A stretch of 64,000 bases of DNA from positions 460,001 through 524,000 of the forward strand of contig JAQISU010000251.1 of NCBI GenBank assembly GCA_029339505.1. Reading direction: 5' to 3'. Origin of the DNA: Unio delphinus. Its lineage: Eukaryota; Mollusca; Bivalvia; Unionida; Unionidae. The position numbers were made by a program, and so were the translations under genes. Shown piece after piece: positions 44,773-53,123 of this stretch. Positions within the stretch are counted from its first letter, which is position 1. The number at the start of each line of letters is the position of its first letter. The notes beneath the pieces are model-generated. The model ran no database searches and was not told the origin of the DNA. It saw only the letters and a program-made list of their open reading frames with translations.

Positions 44773-45343
44773 GAGACCAAACTAACAATAGCAACCATTA
44801 ACACGCACCAGTACACACTGTCGTGCACGCACGCACACACACACACGTGGGCACGTTTAGCGTCAAGGGAAATTTAACATGTGGAATAATGGGCCTGTAA
44901 AGCGACAAGGGAAGTTGGGTTGTTGTATTGGGACAATGGGAATGGACATCACCGTGACATCAAGGTACTAGAGAATGGTAACAGTATAGAAAGAGGCTGA
45001 TCACAATTGGGCATACCGCTGGCAAAAATGTTGCAAGTGGCTGACCTGACAAACACAAAACTACACACATACACACACAAACAAACAAACACCCACACAC
45101 ACACAGCAGTAAAGGAGTGAGTGTTTATATTCACACTACTCCACACTCATACCAAAGTGCAATTTGAATGGTCTATTTTCTGGAGTATTGGGGTACCCTT
45201 GTAAAGGGGTGTGTTTGTGGACGAGGACTTATGGCCATCTTTTGTCGTCTAAATTAGCGTTCCCGTCTATAGACAGGCTTTCCCACATTATAGAATAAGG
45301 ATATGCTTCTCCGGAAAGAGAAGGAGAGCACTTTCATATCCAC

Positions 45344-45416
45344 ATGGCCGTCGACAAAACCTCTGTCTGGTTCCTGTTGTTTTTGCTGCTGCTCTCTCTT
45401 TCTGCTTCAGAAGTCT
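45344..45416 (+). CDS. Possible signal-peptide exon
   Basis: ATG at 45344 opens MAVDKTSVWFLLFLLLLSLS and continues ASEV before a good donor, TCT|GTACGT, at 45417. The strongly hydrophobic Leu/Phe core resembles a secretory signal. I find no matching downstream exon, because the following DNA is a decayed Polinton. It may be an orphaned exon or chance. Confidence 0.3.
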
Positions 45417-45949
45417 GTACGTGTTTTCTAATCTTCTTTCTCCTTGATTTCCTATCTGAAAACCTCGTCTATCAGGTCTTCGGTCACTGTCATCATCTTG
45501 ATTTTCTCTATATCTTCAGGTTCGGCTATCATACTTTGCCTGACACGATGCAAATGCACGTTGGCTTCGTTTAGTTAGGCTAAATTAAAAGCAAAATCCT
45601 CCTTGGTCAACAATCGATGGTCAGACATGAGACTGCCTCGCTTTATATGGTTCAAACGCGGATGTGATAAATGTTTTTTGGTCCAAATACAAGAGAATCG
45701 ATTTTTAGTGTCTTGGGATCGGCTTCCACTTTATCTTCATATTCAATATCCATTGAGTATTGGGGTACCCTTGAAAAGAGGTGTGTGTGTATCTTCCATA
45801 AGTTTTATTAATCTAGACTGATTTATTTCAAACTGATGAGTTCTGTCTTATTGTCGAATTTGGCAATCAAGATGACGTTCACCATGTTGTTTACCGGTAT
45901 TGGATTTGAAAATTGAAGTTTTAAACGAATTCGGCCGCATCTTATAGGA

Positions 45950-47160
45950 AGGAAATATCCCTCGTGGCTGCCTTGATCTGGAGTGAAATCAAAGGCTCAC
46001 AACGTGTACCCTTCAGCATAATCCTCGTACGCAATGACTTGTGTTGGTTTCTAACTACCCCATGGTTTCTTACAGCGACAAGTACAATCTCAAGTAATGC
46101 ATCTTCTCCTCACTTAAAGTCAGGTTCTAAAGGCCTGGTACACAAAGTTTTGCCATCTCGACTGACTTTGACATTCGACGCGAATTTTGCCATCTCGACT
46201 GACTTTGACATTCGACGCGTTGTAGTGCTGAAGCTCAAAAGAATTTTCCTTGAAGGCTGCAATTTTGACAATACAAATGATCAAAAATTTTGCTAACTGT
46301 CCTTGGAACAGATGATTTTCGATCATCATTTGATATTCAGCGATAGTGGTAAACGTTTTCAATTCCACGAGTCGTATCGGATCCTTGGCGGTCGTTCTGC
46401 TTAAAACGTGACTTCAGGTGACACTTCCATACATTGTAGGTAGAGTCAGGCTTCTTGAATGACTGTTTCTTAATAGGCAGACTCAATTATCAAATGGAAA
46501 GAAACACTGCTACGTTTCAGTCTTATGCGACATCCACTCCGTTTAAAAATTACTTAAGCTGTAACCACTTGTCTAAATGCAAAATAGTCATTAGTTGTAA
46601 AGTTTTGTTGGGTCATTTGATTTCGTTTCATTGACTGTTGAATCTCACATTGTGGATTGGTTCTTTACCTGTAATTAATTCGGTATCATTGAATGTGCCT
46701 ACTGTGTCAGGTTTCCATACCACATTAGCGTCTAGATGGGTGTTCTTGGCTTCTTATCCGTACGTCAAGAGATTTTCAAGGTATGCTCGGTATGGGTAAG
46801 TGTCCATATTGCTACTAACCAGTTTTAATATTCTAATACAAATCCATTTCAATTAACAAGGAATACTTGAACAGTTGTTGACGGCGGCTACTTTATCTTC
46901 GTCCTTTATATCGGGGTCGTGTGTCGATGTGTCGATCACTTTCACTTTCAAGCACACGTAACTGCTAATCAGATCGATGTAATCTTCGGACTTTCCGTTG
47001 ATTTCGAACTCGATAGAAACTGATCCTAAGTCATGTACAGATGAGATGTGATGCAATTCTACCCATTGCGATTCTTACACCGTAATCATGATGAGTGGTA
47101 TGGTAAAAAAAATATTCAGTTCGACCTGGAACAGACGCAAGACTCTCAATTCATTATTTT
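45950..47160 (-). pseudogene. Decayed Polinton capsid protein, F54H12.2 type
   Basis: Minus-strand fragments line up in order with the Polinton capsid family often labelled 'F54H12.2-like'. An N-terminal QWVELHHISSV, then SIEFEINGKSEDYIDL (46853-47100), then MDTYPYRAYLENLLTYG interrupted by a stop (about 46730-46815), then a C-terminal stretch including AKFLIICIVKIAAFKENSF (46120-46368). Several stops and shifts and a 36-bp tandem duplication (46149-46219) show long decay. This capsid type is clearly unlike the one in the intact element next door, so it comes from a different Polinton lineage. Motif order supports it strongly; the exact borders are approximate. Confidence 0.7.
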
Positions 47161-47219
47161 CTCTTTTTTTGTCTCTCTGGGATATTTTGTAAGAATCAAA
47201 ACCATTTTAGTCTCCGACG

Positions 47220-47480
47220 GTTCTTCTTTTCTTGGTCATTCTAGCTTGAGAGGTGTGAAGTCCTCTGGAAGGGTCTCTTCGTCGTCTCTTACCGCCTTGT
47301 CCTTGCTGTGACGTCAGAGAAGCAGAAATTCCTGAATGGGCAGCATCCTTTGTTACTTATATGAGTTCCTTGTCGGCACAAACTGTATTTGCCTGTTTGA
47401 AGAAGACATTTTTACCTGCTCTCAGGAAAGTTTCTTTATTGTTGGTAACATGGACTAAAGTGAGTTGACAAGCTGTGCTA
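47220..47480 (-). pseudogene. Remnant of an Arg-rich Polinton core-like protein
   Basis: Immediately upstream (on the minus strand) of the decayed capsid gene, a frame ends QQGQGGKRRRRD. Small basic Polinton proteins encoded before the capsid gene commonly end in a Gly-Lys-Arg-rich tail of this kind. The preceding residues are too decayed to assign. It is called from position and tail only. Confidence 0.4.
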
Positions 47481-48426
47481 TGCACCCGTTCCTGTCTTTA
47501 ATCCAGACAGGGTTGAGAGGCCAACTATCCCTCACATTTCTATCCACACTGATTGTGTTGCACTCGATTATTTATACCCATAGTCACATTTCTCACAGTA
47601 ATAACTGTGAGAACTGTGGCAATGCAGGTAATGGCATCGAAATGTTCATCGAGATGAATGTATTTTCCGTCTTTGAAATACGCGATCGTCTTCCTTGGCT
47701 TCACATTGACGTTTCAGTATGGTTAACGAAGAATCCCACACCTCGGTGATGAACCCCTTTGCTTTCGCCAATGGTGCTTCTGACTTGTAATCTTTAAAAT
47801 TCATCGTTTATAGGAGCGAATTTCCATCTCTCGAATATGCTAGTCAGTTTTGGATGATACTGGTGGACTATGATTGGGTGTAGACTCTCTGTGTCTGGAT
47901 TCTGGCTCACTCATGTCATTGAAATCACTGGCATGAATTTGCGCCAAATGTCAGATATTGTGAGAGGCGATAAATCACGTTTCTGGCTCTTACTTTCTTC
48001 TCGTTTTTCCACAATTTGATGCGATCTTTTCATCTTGACACTTAAACGTTCAGTTAAATTTAAACTCTCTTTTGAATGTAGTAACGAAATCGTGTACATC
48101 GTGGCTACTAGCAACTATACTAATGATGTATATTTTCAATATAATCCTGTATTACCTCGCCATTATTAATGCAAGTTTATATTTCGTCATATTGCCGCAA
48201 CATTTCTCGTTTGTCAGAAAGTTGAAATTCCCTACAAAATGAAATCCAAAATTTTACAAATCACACATTCGTTTCCTCGTTAATAATGGCGCGGTACATT
48301 TACCCGAAGAACATATATCACTTTTAATCGAATTCATTTTATATTGAAGGAACTAATTAAGAGGGTGTGGGCATATTTAAACTTTGAAAAGTAGAACTCT
48401 CTCCCCCTGAGATAGAATACTTCTCC
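47481..48426. other. Unassigned DNA between the two Polintons
   Basis: Minus-strand frames (for example 47911-48114, 67 aa, Lys/Ser-rich) may be further debris of the decayed element, but I cannot match them. From about 48130 the sequence is AT-rich and non-coding. No terminal inverted repeat of the decayed element is recognised. Confidence 0.5.
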
Positions 48427-48432
48427 TTGATA
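48427..48432. repeat. Target site duplication, left copy (TTGATA)
   Basis: TTGATA directly precedes the left terminal repeat and is repeated at 63714-63719 directly after the right one. The final A is shared with the first base of the terminal repeat, so the duplication is 5 or 6 bp. Polintons typically make 6-bp duplications. Confidence 0.85.
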
Positions 48433-48659
48433 GCAGCAGAGAGGGTGAATCCTACAACGTTTTTAGACAAAATTTGATTGAAATCCTAAAACGAGCCGTC
48501 TTATAATCTTATTTTAACCAAAAAAAGGCGAACCCTACAACGTTTTCAGACAAAAAATTGATTGAAATCTCCCTACGAAATCATTTTAACTAAAAAAAGG
48601 AAAACGATTTTTTAATTAATTTTGGTCGCAACTTGTTGTCATCCACCCTCTCTGCTGCT
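48432..48659 (+). repeat. Left terminal inverted repeat, 228 bp
   Basis: It matches the reverse complement of 63486-63713 with three mismatches that I can count. Each repeat is itself bounded by a 16-bp inverted motif beginning AGCAGCAGAGAGGGTG. It also holds two diverged 83-bp units, each with 'cctacaacgtttt', 'attgaaatc' and 'attttaac.aaaaaaagg'. Confidence 0.95.
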
Positions 48660-48697
48660 AAAGTTTTCAGTTCTGGGTTAATAATTTTTTTACGATT

Positions 48698-49369
48698 TCA
48701 ACCGAATATTTGATCAAGTCCGATACGATATCGTGTCCGAGGATCATGTAAATTTATTGTTGCGAATCCGTGCGGAGTCGACTGAGCATGACTAAAGAAA
48801 TCTCTAAATTGATTGAAGTCCATATCAGAACACCATGTCTGCCAAATATTTCGTAGCGTATGAGTATCAACTCCGTTGAATACAGACAATAAATTGCAGT
48901 TATCTCTGATCACTTTTGGAACCTGAGTGTAGCGTTGAGTGACATATATCACGTCAGTGTTTTTGTGACGCCCACGGGAAAATATTCTAGCAGGATTTTT
49001 TTGTTTATCCAACATTATATCGTCGTATACGACTAAATTGTTAATATCTCCATCAATATCATCAATACTCGGTGCTTCATCGATATCGGTTATAAAATCA
49101 ATAGCGTTCTCACCCTTAATTTCTGATGCATTCTCGTTAAAATCCTTTAACACTTCATAACATCGTTGATCATCTACGCTAGGGGCAATTAAATACAACT
49201 TATCCCACTTCATCCATCTCATTATTAAATTGAGTAACAATTGCGTTTTACCGGATCCAGATGGCCCGATTATAATCATCCGGATAGAGTTTGGTAGCGC
49301 TGCATGATGCTTAATTGGTTCTCTTGTTTTAGTCGCTGAAAAATCAATTATATCCATATTTCTATACAT
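48698..49369 (-). CDS. Packaging ATPase, FtsK/HerA (A32-like) family
   Basis: A 223-aa P-loop ATPase that would pump the element's DNA into capsids. Walker A is GPSGSGKT at residues 35-42, the Walker B segment LVVYDD is at 112-117, and a YVTQRY segment near 142-147 fits the polar sensor strand of the A32-like family. The length is normal for Polinton ATPases. It ends 38 bp from the left terminal repeat. Its ATG is only 5 bp from the ATG of the divergent zinc-ribbon gene, so the promoters of both must overlap coding sequence or lie within it. MDIIDF four codons later is an alternative start. No lesion seen. Confidence 0.9.
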   Translation of the reverse strand: MYRNMDIIDFSATKTREPIKHHAALPNSIRMIIIGPSGSGKTQLLLNLIMRWMKWDKLYLIAPSVDDQRCYEVLKDFNENASEIKGENAIDFITDIDEAPSIDDIDGDINNLVVYDDIMLDKQKNPARIFSRGRHKNTDVIYVTQRYTQVPKVIRDNCNLLSVFNGVDTHTLRNIWQTWCSDMDFNQFRDFFSHAQSTPHGFATINLHDPRTRYRIGLDQIFG

Positions 49370-49374
49370 AAATT

Positions 49375-49704
49375 ATGGATCTATATTGTGTGAAGTGTAA
49401 AACGCGTACTAGCACAAATGATGTGACGACGATTACAACTAAAAATAACCGATCAGCGCTTTCTGGTAAATGCGTGCAATGTGGTACAAAGAAATTTAGA
49501 TTTGTGTCTATGAAACCCGGAGATGTTTTAAAAAAAAACGAGGAGGTGATATCGCAGCCAAATTGGCAAAGCTCCCTGGAACCCCATGGGCAAAGTACCC
49601 CGGAGAAAAACACCTCCCAGGATATAGCTACTGTGGACCGGGAAACAGACTTGATATCAGACTCAATAATCAAAATCAACCCAACCCCGGTGAAGAACCA
49701 ATAA
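49375..49704 (+). CDS. DUF5679-like zinc-ribbon protein (0 frame)
   Basis: The N-terminal 45 residues carry YCVKCKT (C5, C8) and KCVQCGTKKF (C33, C36), a four-Cys zinc ribbon like the DUF5679 domains found in Polintons and large DNA viruses. After residue 45 the chain becomes low-complexity and stops at 49704. The following 160 bases also code, in the -1 frame, for a PLA2-like domain. A heptamer TTTAAAA at 49527-49533, in the phase T-TTA-AAA, sits where the two frames would join. The C-terminal half of this frame is probably not the main product if frameshifting occurs. Divergent from the ATPase, with 5 bp between start codons. Confidence 0.7.
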   Translation: MDLYCVKCKTRTSTNDVTTITTKNNRSALSGKCVQCGTKKFRFVSMKPGDVLKKNEEVISQPNWQSSLEPHGQSTPEKNTSQDIATVDRETDLISDSIIKINPTPVKNQ

Positions 49705-49898
49705 ACGCCATTGATAAGGCCTGTCACCTTCAGGATGTTGCTTATAAAAGCAGCAATCTGCAACACAGGCATCTAGCAGATGTGAAATTAATTCATGCGT
49801 TAAATGCTATTCCTGATAAATCTTTTAAAGAAAAATTGTCTTCATTTTTGATAAAATCGGCTATGAAAAGTAAATTGATGTTAGGTGCTGGTAATTAA
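49533..49898 (+). CDS. Phospholipase-A2-like domain (-1 frame), catalytic His replaced
   Basis: This frame has no ATG of its own near its start and is open from the A-run. It contains LPGYSYCGPGN (GPGN at 49635-49646, the calcium-loop-like YxGPxN) and then CHLQDVAY at 49722-49745. Parvovirus VP1-type PLA2 domains have C/A-x-x-H-D-x-x-Y there; the His position is Gln (codon CAG at 49731). In parvoviruses this domain breaches the endosomal membrane during entry. Here the domain is best explained as the C-terminal half of the zinc-ribbon protein, reached by -1 frameshift or by correcting an indel. With Gln in the catalytic place it is likely inactive. It stops 4 bp before the integrase ATG. Confidence 0.65.
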   Translation, partial: KKRGGDIAAKLAKLPGTPWAKYPGEKHLPGYSYCGPGNRLDIRLNNQNQPNPGEEPINAIDKACHLQDVAYKSSNLQHRHLADVKLIHALNAIPDKSFKEKLSSFLIKSAMKSKLMLGAGN

Positions 49899-49902
49899 TA
49901 AT

Positions 49903-50865
49903 ATGGAATCAATTTATTATTCTCCGAGGGGATACTGGAGGGGTAACGCTGCAATCAATAAACTCGCTAGAGCTGCAAAAGTGAAAAAAACCACTGCGGC
50001 TAATTGGTTATCCAAACAGGCACTATGGCAAATTTATCTACCACCGCCTAAACAAATTCAATTCTCGCATTTTGATGTGACCGCTCCTAATGAAGTTCAT
50101 CAGGCTGATATATTATTTCTGCCACATGATCGTGGTTACAAATACGCGCTAACCGTAGTTGATATTGCAAGTCGATACAAAGAAGCAGAACCGTTAAAAA
50201 CAAAATCAGCCACTGAAGTCGCTTCTGCATTTGAAAGGATTTATCGACGAGGTCCTCTGCACTGGCCAAATCTGTTACAAGTTGATCCTGGCAAGGAATT
50301 TCAGGGTGCAGTGTTATCTACAATGAAACATCATAATGTCACCATACGACGAGGGCATACTGCGCTACATCGCGATGAGGCCATTGTAGAACGATTTAAT
50401 CGGACGATTGCTGAGCGGTTATTTGGATATCAATACGCAAAAGAATTCATTCAAGAAAAGCGATCCAGTGAATGGGTTAAAAGATTACCATCTGTGATTA
50501 CTGCACTGAATAACGAGATTACTAGAACAATCAACATGAAACCTATCAACGCGATTAAAAAGAAGTCAATACCCGTACAACCACAAAAAGATTTCCCTAG
50601 AAACGCTAGCGTTTCCCAACCAATTCTTGGTAGTAATGTCATTGTGAGGTACTTATACGAACCAGGAGAGCTTGAAGGGGGTAGAAAAAGGGCTACTGAT
50701 CCTATTTGGAGCGTCACTACGCATAAGATATCTAGTATAACACGATCAACTGGTAGACCTCCAGTCTATAAACTGGATTCAACTGCCCCTCAGCGGGGTT
50801 TTACTCGACAACAACTACAAGTGATTCCCGAGGATACTCAATTGCCACCGCATGGTCTTAACTAG
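49903..50865 (+). CDS. Retroviral-type integrase (DDE, rve)
   Basis: A 320-aa integrase that would insert the linear element DNA through its terminal repeats. The catalytic acids are D69 (HQADILFL), D128 (LQVDPGKEF) and E163 (IVERFNRTI), with 34 residues between the last two. The N-terminal part lacks an obvious HHCC finger. The C-terminal SH3-like region ends GFTRQQLQVIPE, as in other Polinton and BEL/Gypsy-like integrases. No chromodomain seen. The start is the first ATG after the PLA2 stop. The stop overlaps by 8 nt the stop of the convergent polymerase gene. A 16-bp palindrome (50600-50615) lies in the coding sequence. Confidence 0.93.
   Translation: MESIYYSPRGYWRGNAAINKLARAAKVKKTTAANWLSKQALWQIYLPPPKQIQFSHFDVTAPNEVHQADILFLPHDRGYKYALTVVDIASRYKEAEPLKTKSATEVASAFERIYRRGPLHWPNLLQVDPGKEFQGAVLSTMKHHNVTIRRGHTALHRDEAIVERFNRTIAERLFGYQYAKEFIQEKRSSEWVKRLPSVITALNNEITRTINMKPINAIKKKSIPVQPQKDFPRNASVSQPILGSNVIVRYLYEPGELEGGRKRATDPIWSVTTHKISSITRSTGRPPVYKLDSTAPQRGFTRQQLQVIPEDTQLPPHGLN
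50600..50615. promoter_or_regulatory. Palindrome GAAACGCTAGCGTTTC, copy 1
   Basis: A perfect 16-bp palindrome inside the integrase gene. Identical at 52038-52053, with 14-bp cores at 57457-57470 and (one mismatch) 61423-61436. Function unknown. Confidence 0.6.
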
Positions 50866-53119
50866 CACCGTTGCGTCTATTGCACTCAAGACAAGTCAAC
50901 ATCACATTATTTCTGACATGACCGAGATTGTTATTTTTTCTGTCTACGGTGAATTGGCGAGGATCCTTATCCGAATACTGCCAACGCATTATACAATTGC
51001 AACTCGCGCAGTGATTATTCTGTTGTTTCTTCAAAGTGATTATTAGTTCAGCATCAATATCAAATTCTCGTTGTTTTTTTTTTTGTCCTGTTGTCTGTAA
51101 CCGGAGAGTTTTTTTATTAATGATGTTAACATCAATATCACTTATTGTTGTGTCATTATCATCGAAAACAACTCTTCGAAGTTGATTTATGTTTCGTACT
51201 CTGGATACTGCGAGATAGATTAAATTCGACCATTCGATGTGATTATCTACCATCCAAACAATTGTATTCGATATAGTCAATCCCTGTGAAGAGTGTATTG
51301 TTGCTGCGTATCCTAGCGTCCACGGGGATTTATTAGCACGCAATGCATCTTCAACGACATTGATATCAACCAGCACAATATCATTTAATACCAGAATTTG
51401 TTTTTCATTCTGTCCTGGAATATCAACTTCAATATTCTGTTTTCGTGTATCCGATGGCCTATAACAAAGGGGTACTGGAAGCGTTGCAAATTTTTCTTTA
51501 TGCAATTCAAATAACTTCATTTGAAGTGTGTCCCTGACTATTTTTCTACTTGCAATGATCAAATCGTTTGGTCTCCATGTTTCCCAGAAATCATTCATTG
51601 GGGTTTCTGAAATCACTTCACGCGCTATTTCGCATTGGATTCTATCCGGTTGTAATCTAATTAGCGCTTTGAACTCGCGTAATCGTTCATCAAGTGATCT
51701 ATAATCAGTGGTGATTTCTTCATAGTAGTCTACAAAACCCTTTAGCCATTCATGTGGAGATGCACCGACAAATGGTGGTGGTTGGCCGTGATCCCCGCAC
51801 ATGACGACTTTTGTGTTTTTGTTTAACAACCACTCAAGAAATGTTTTTAATACATCTAATGACACTGTGCATATTTCATCCCAGATTATGATTTCAGGAA
51901 TGAATTTATCACCCATTCGATCAGGAGTCCATTTGTCACCCTTCCATCGAAAGAAGCTGTGATAAGTGCAAGCATTTACCCCTCGTTGTATCATCTCTCT
52001 GGCGAGTCTGTGAGTCGGTGTTAGCACAATCATGTTAGAAACGCTAGCGTTTCCACGACGAAATAATTCAATTGCACGAGTTGTCTTTCCTGACCCACCA
52101 CAACCGTTTAAATAAACTGTCTTGTATCTACATACTGGATCAGATACCGGTGGTGCATTAGAAAGTTCTGATTGAATTTCAATACGGTTACAACAAATAT
52201 ATTTATCATCCATGGCAACGTCTGCGGATTCACAATACTCATGTAGCATCCCTTTTTTAAATCGCCAACGCCCCCAATTTTCTTCGGGATCTGTGAATGC
52301 CGCTACAGCTGATTTGTACTTATTGTGTATATACATCGAATCAGTGGCTACTCTAACCGCGGTATTAGGAAATCTATTTATCATCGAAAATAGATTAATA
52401 GAAGCATAGGCTAACATTGAACTTCTCAAATGTGTGTACTGGGAATTATATCCATCACAGTAGGTAACAACCGTACCTAATTTCTCACCATTGGATAGAA
52501 AAGCATCCTTACGGGATACAAGTTTTCCCTGTTTCATTAAATCCGCTACAATAAAATCGTATTCAGCGACATCTATGATCAACCGCGAAGAATATTTTGC
52601 GTTATCGTATCGTCCACCCTGGGTAAATTTACCGATTATTCTTCTTCCGAGATCTTTTGCTTGTTCTTTTTTAATTTCAAATAACTTCTTAGACCAATTT
52701 ATGATTTCTTCTTCACTGAAATCTGGAAACTGTTTTCGTAGTTCGTTGATTATTCTATCTAGATTGGGTTGTGGTAGCCAAACTTCTTTCTGAGATCGAT
52801 AGCATATAATAGCATCGGAAACAATCAACGATATTAGCATACCAAAATCAATCATATATCTCAATAGCACTATTGGCATCCAGTGTTTTTCAGATAGGTG
52901 TCTACCGAGCCAAACATAACTACACGGATGTAACCCTGTAGCTAATTCGAATGATATCACACGAGCGAATCCGGTTAAGTCAAAATCGTTCAATGGTCCA
53001 TTAATCGCAACACGAGTCATTTCATGCGTGGGGTGTCCAAATCGTTTGAAGTACTCAGCGCATTCCCCATACCCGAGAAAACTTCCGGGATAACACGCGG
53101 ATATATCAATTGAAATCAT
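50858..53119 (-). CDS. PolB catalytic core, SF1 helicase and HNH-like domain (C-terminal ORF)
   Basis: The 753 residues read in order as follows. PolB motif A is SIDISACYPGSF (D5). A motif-B-like GRRIIGKFTQGG lies near 158-169, and a motif-C-like RVATDSMYI has TDS at 259-261, so the first Asp of the usual DTD is Ala. A helicase follows with GGSGKTT (341-347), IIWDE (411-415), CGDHGQ (441-446), THSSQG-like IHSSQG (608-613) and LAVSRVR (636-642). Last is a C-terminal Cys/HNH-like module (C704xxC707, VDRKNN, C743xxC746-N). It would copy the element by protein-primed synthesis and unwind it. The start codon given is internal: the frame is open upstream to about 53176 and joins the 558-aa ORF by a +1 shift. 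Confidence 0.85.
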   Translation of the reverse strand: MISIDISACYPGSFLGYGECAEYFKRFGHPTHEMTRVAINGPLNDFDLTGFARVISFELATGLHPCSYVWLGRHLSEKHWMPIVLLRYMIDFGMLISLIVSDAIICYRSQKEVWLPQPNLDRIINELRKQFPDFSEEEIINWSKKLFEIKKEQAKDLGRRIIGKFTQGGRYDNAKYSSRLIIDVAEYDFIVADLMKQGKLVSRKDAFLSNGEKLGTVVTYCDGYNSQYTHLRSSMLAYASINLFSMINRFPNTAVRVATDSMYIHNKYKSAVAAFTDPEENWGRWRFKKGMLHEYCESADVAMDDKYICCNRIEIQSELSNAPPVSDPVCRYKTVYLNGCGGSGKTTRAIELFRRGNASVSNMIVLTPTHRLAREMIQRGVNACTYHSFFRWKGDKWTPDRMGDKFIPEIIIWDEICTVSLDVLKTFLEWLLNKNTKVVMCGDHGQPPPFVGASPHEWLKGFVDYYEEITTDYRSLDERLREFKALIRLQPDRIQCEIAREVISETPMNDFWETWRPNDLIIASRKIVRDTLQMKLFELHKEKFATLPVPLCYRPSDTRKQNIEVDIPGQNEKQILVLNDIVLVDINVVEDALRANKSPWTLGYAATIHSSQGLTISNTIVWMVDNHIEWSNLIYLAVSRVRNINQLRRVVFDDNDTTISDIDVNIINKKTLRLQTTGQKKKQREFDIDAELIITLKKQQNNHCASCNCIMRWQYSDKDPRQFTVDRKNNNLGHVRNNVMLTCLECNRRNGAS
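52038..52053. promoter_or_regulatory. Palindrome GAAACGCTAGCGTTTC, copy 2
   Basis: Identical to 50600-50615, here inside the helicase part of the polymerase gene. Confidence 0.6.
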
Positions 53120-53123
53120 ACCA

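Noticed and set aside
49885..49902. Upstream GTG start for the integrase
   Set aside because: Eukaryotic context favours the ATG at 49903, just after the PLA2-frame stop.
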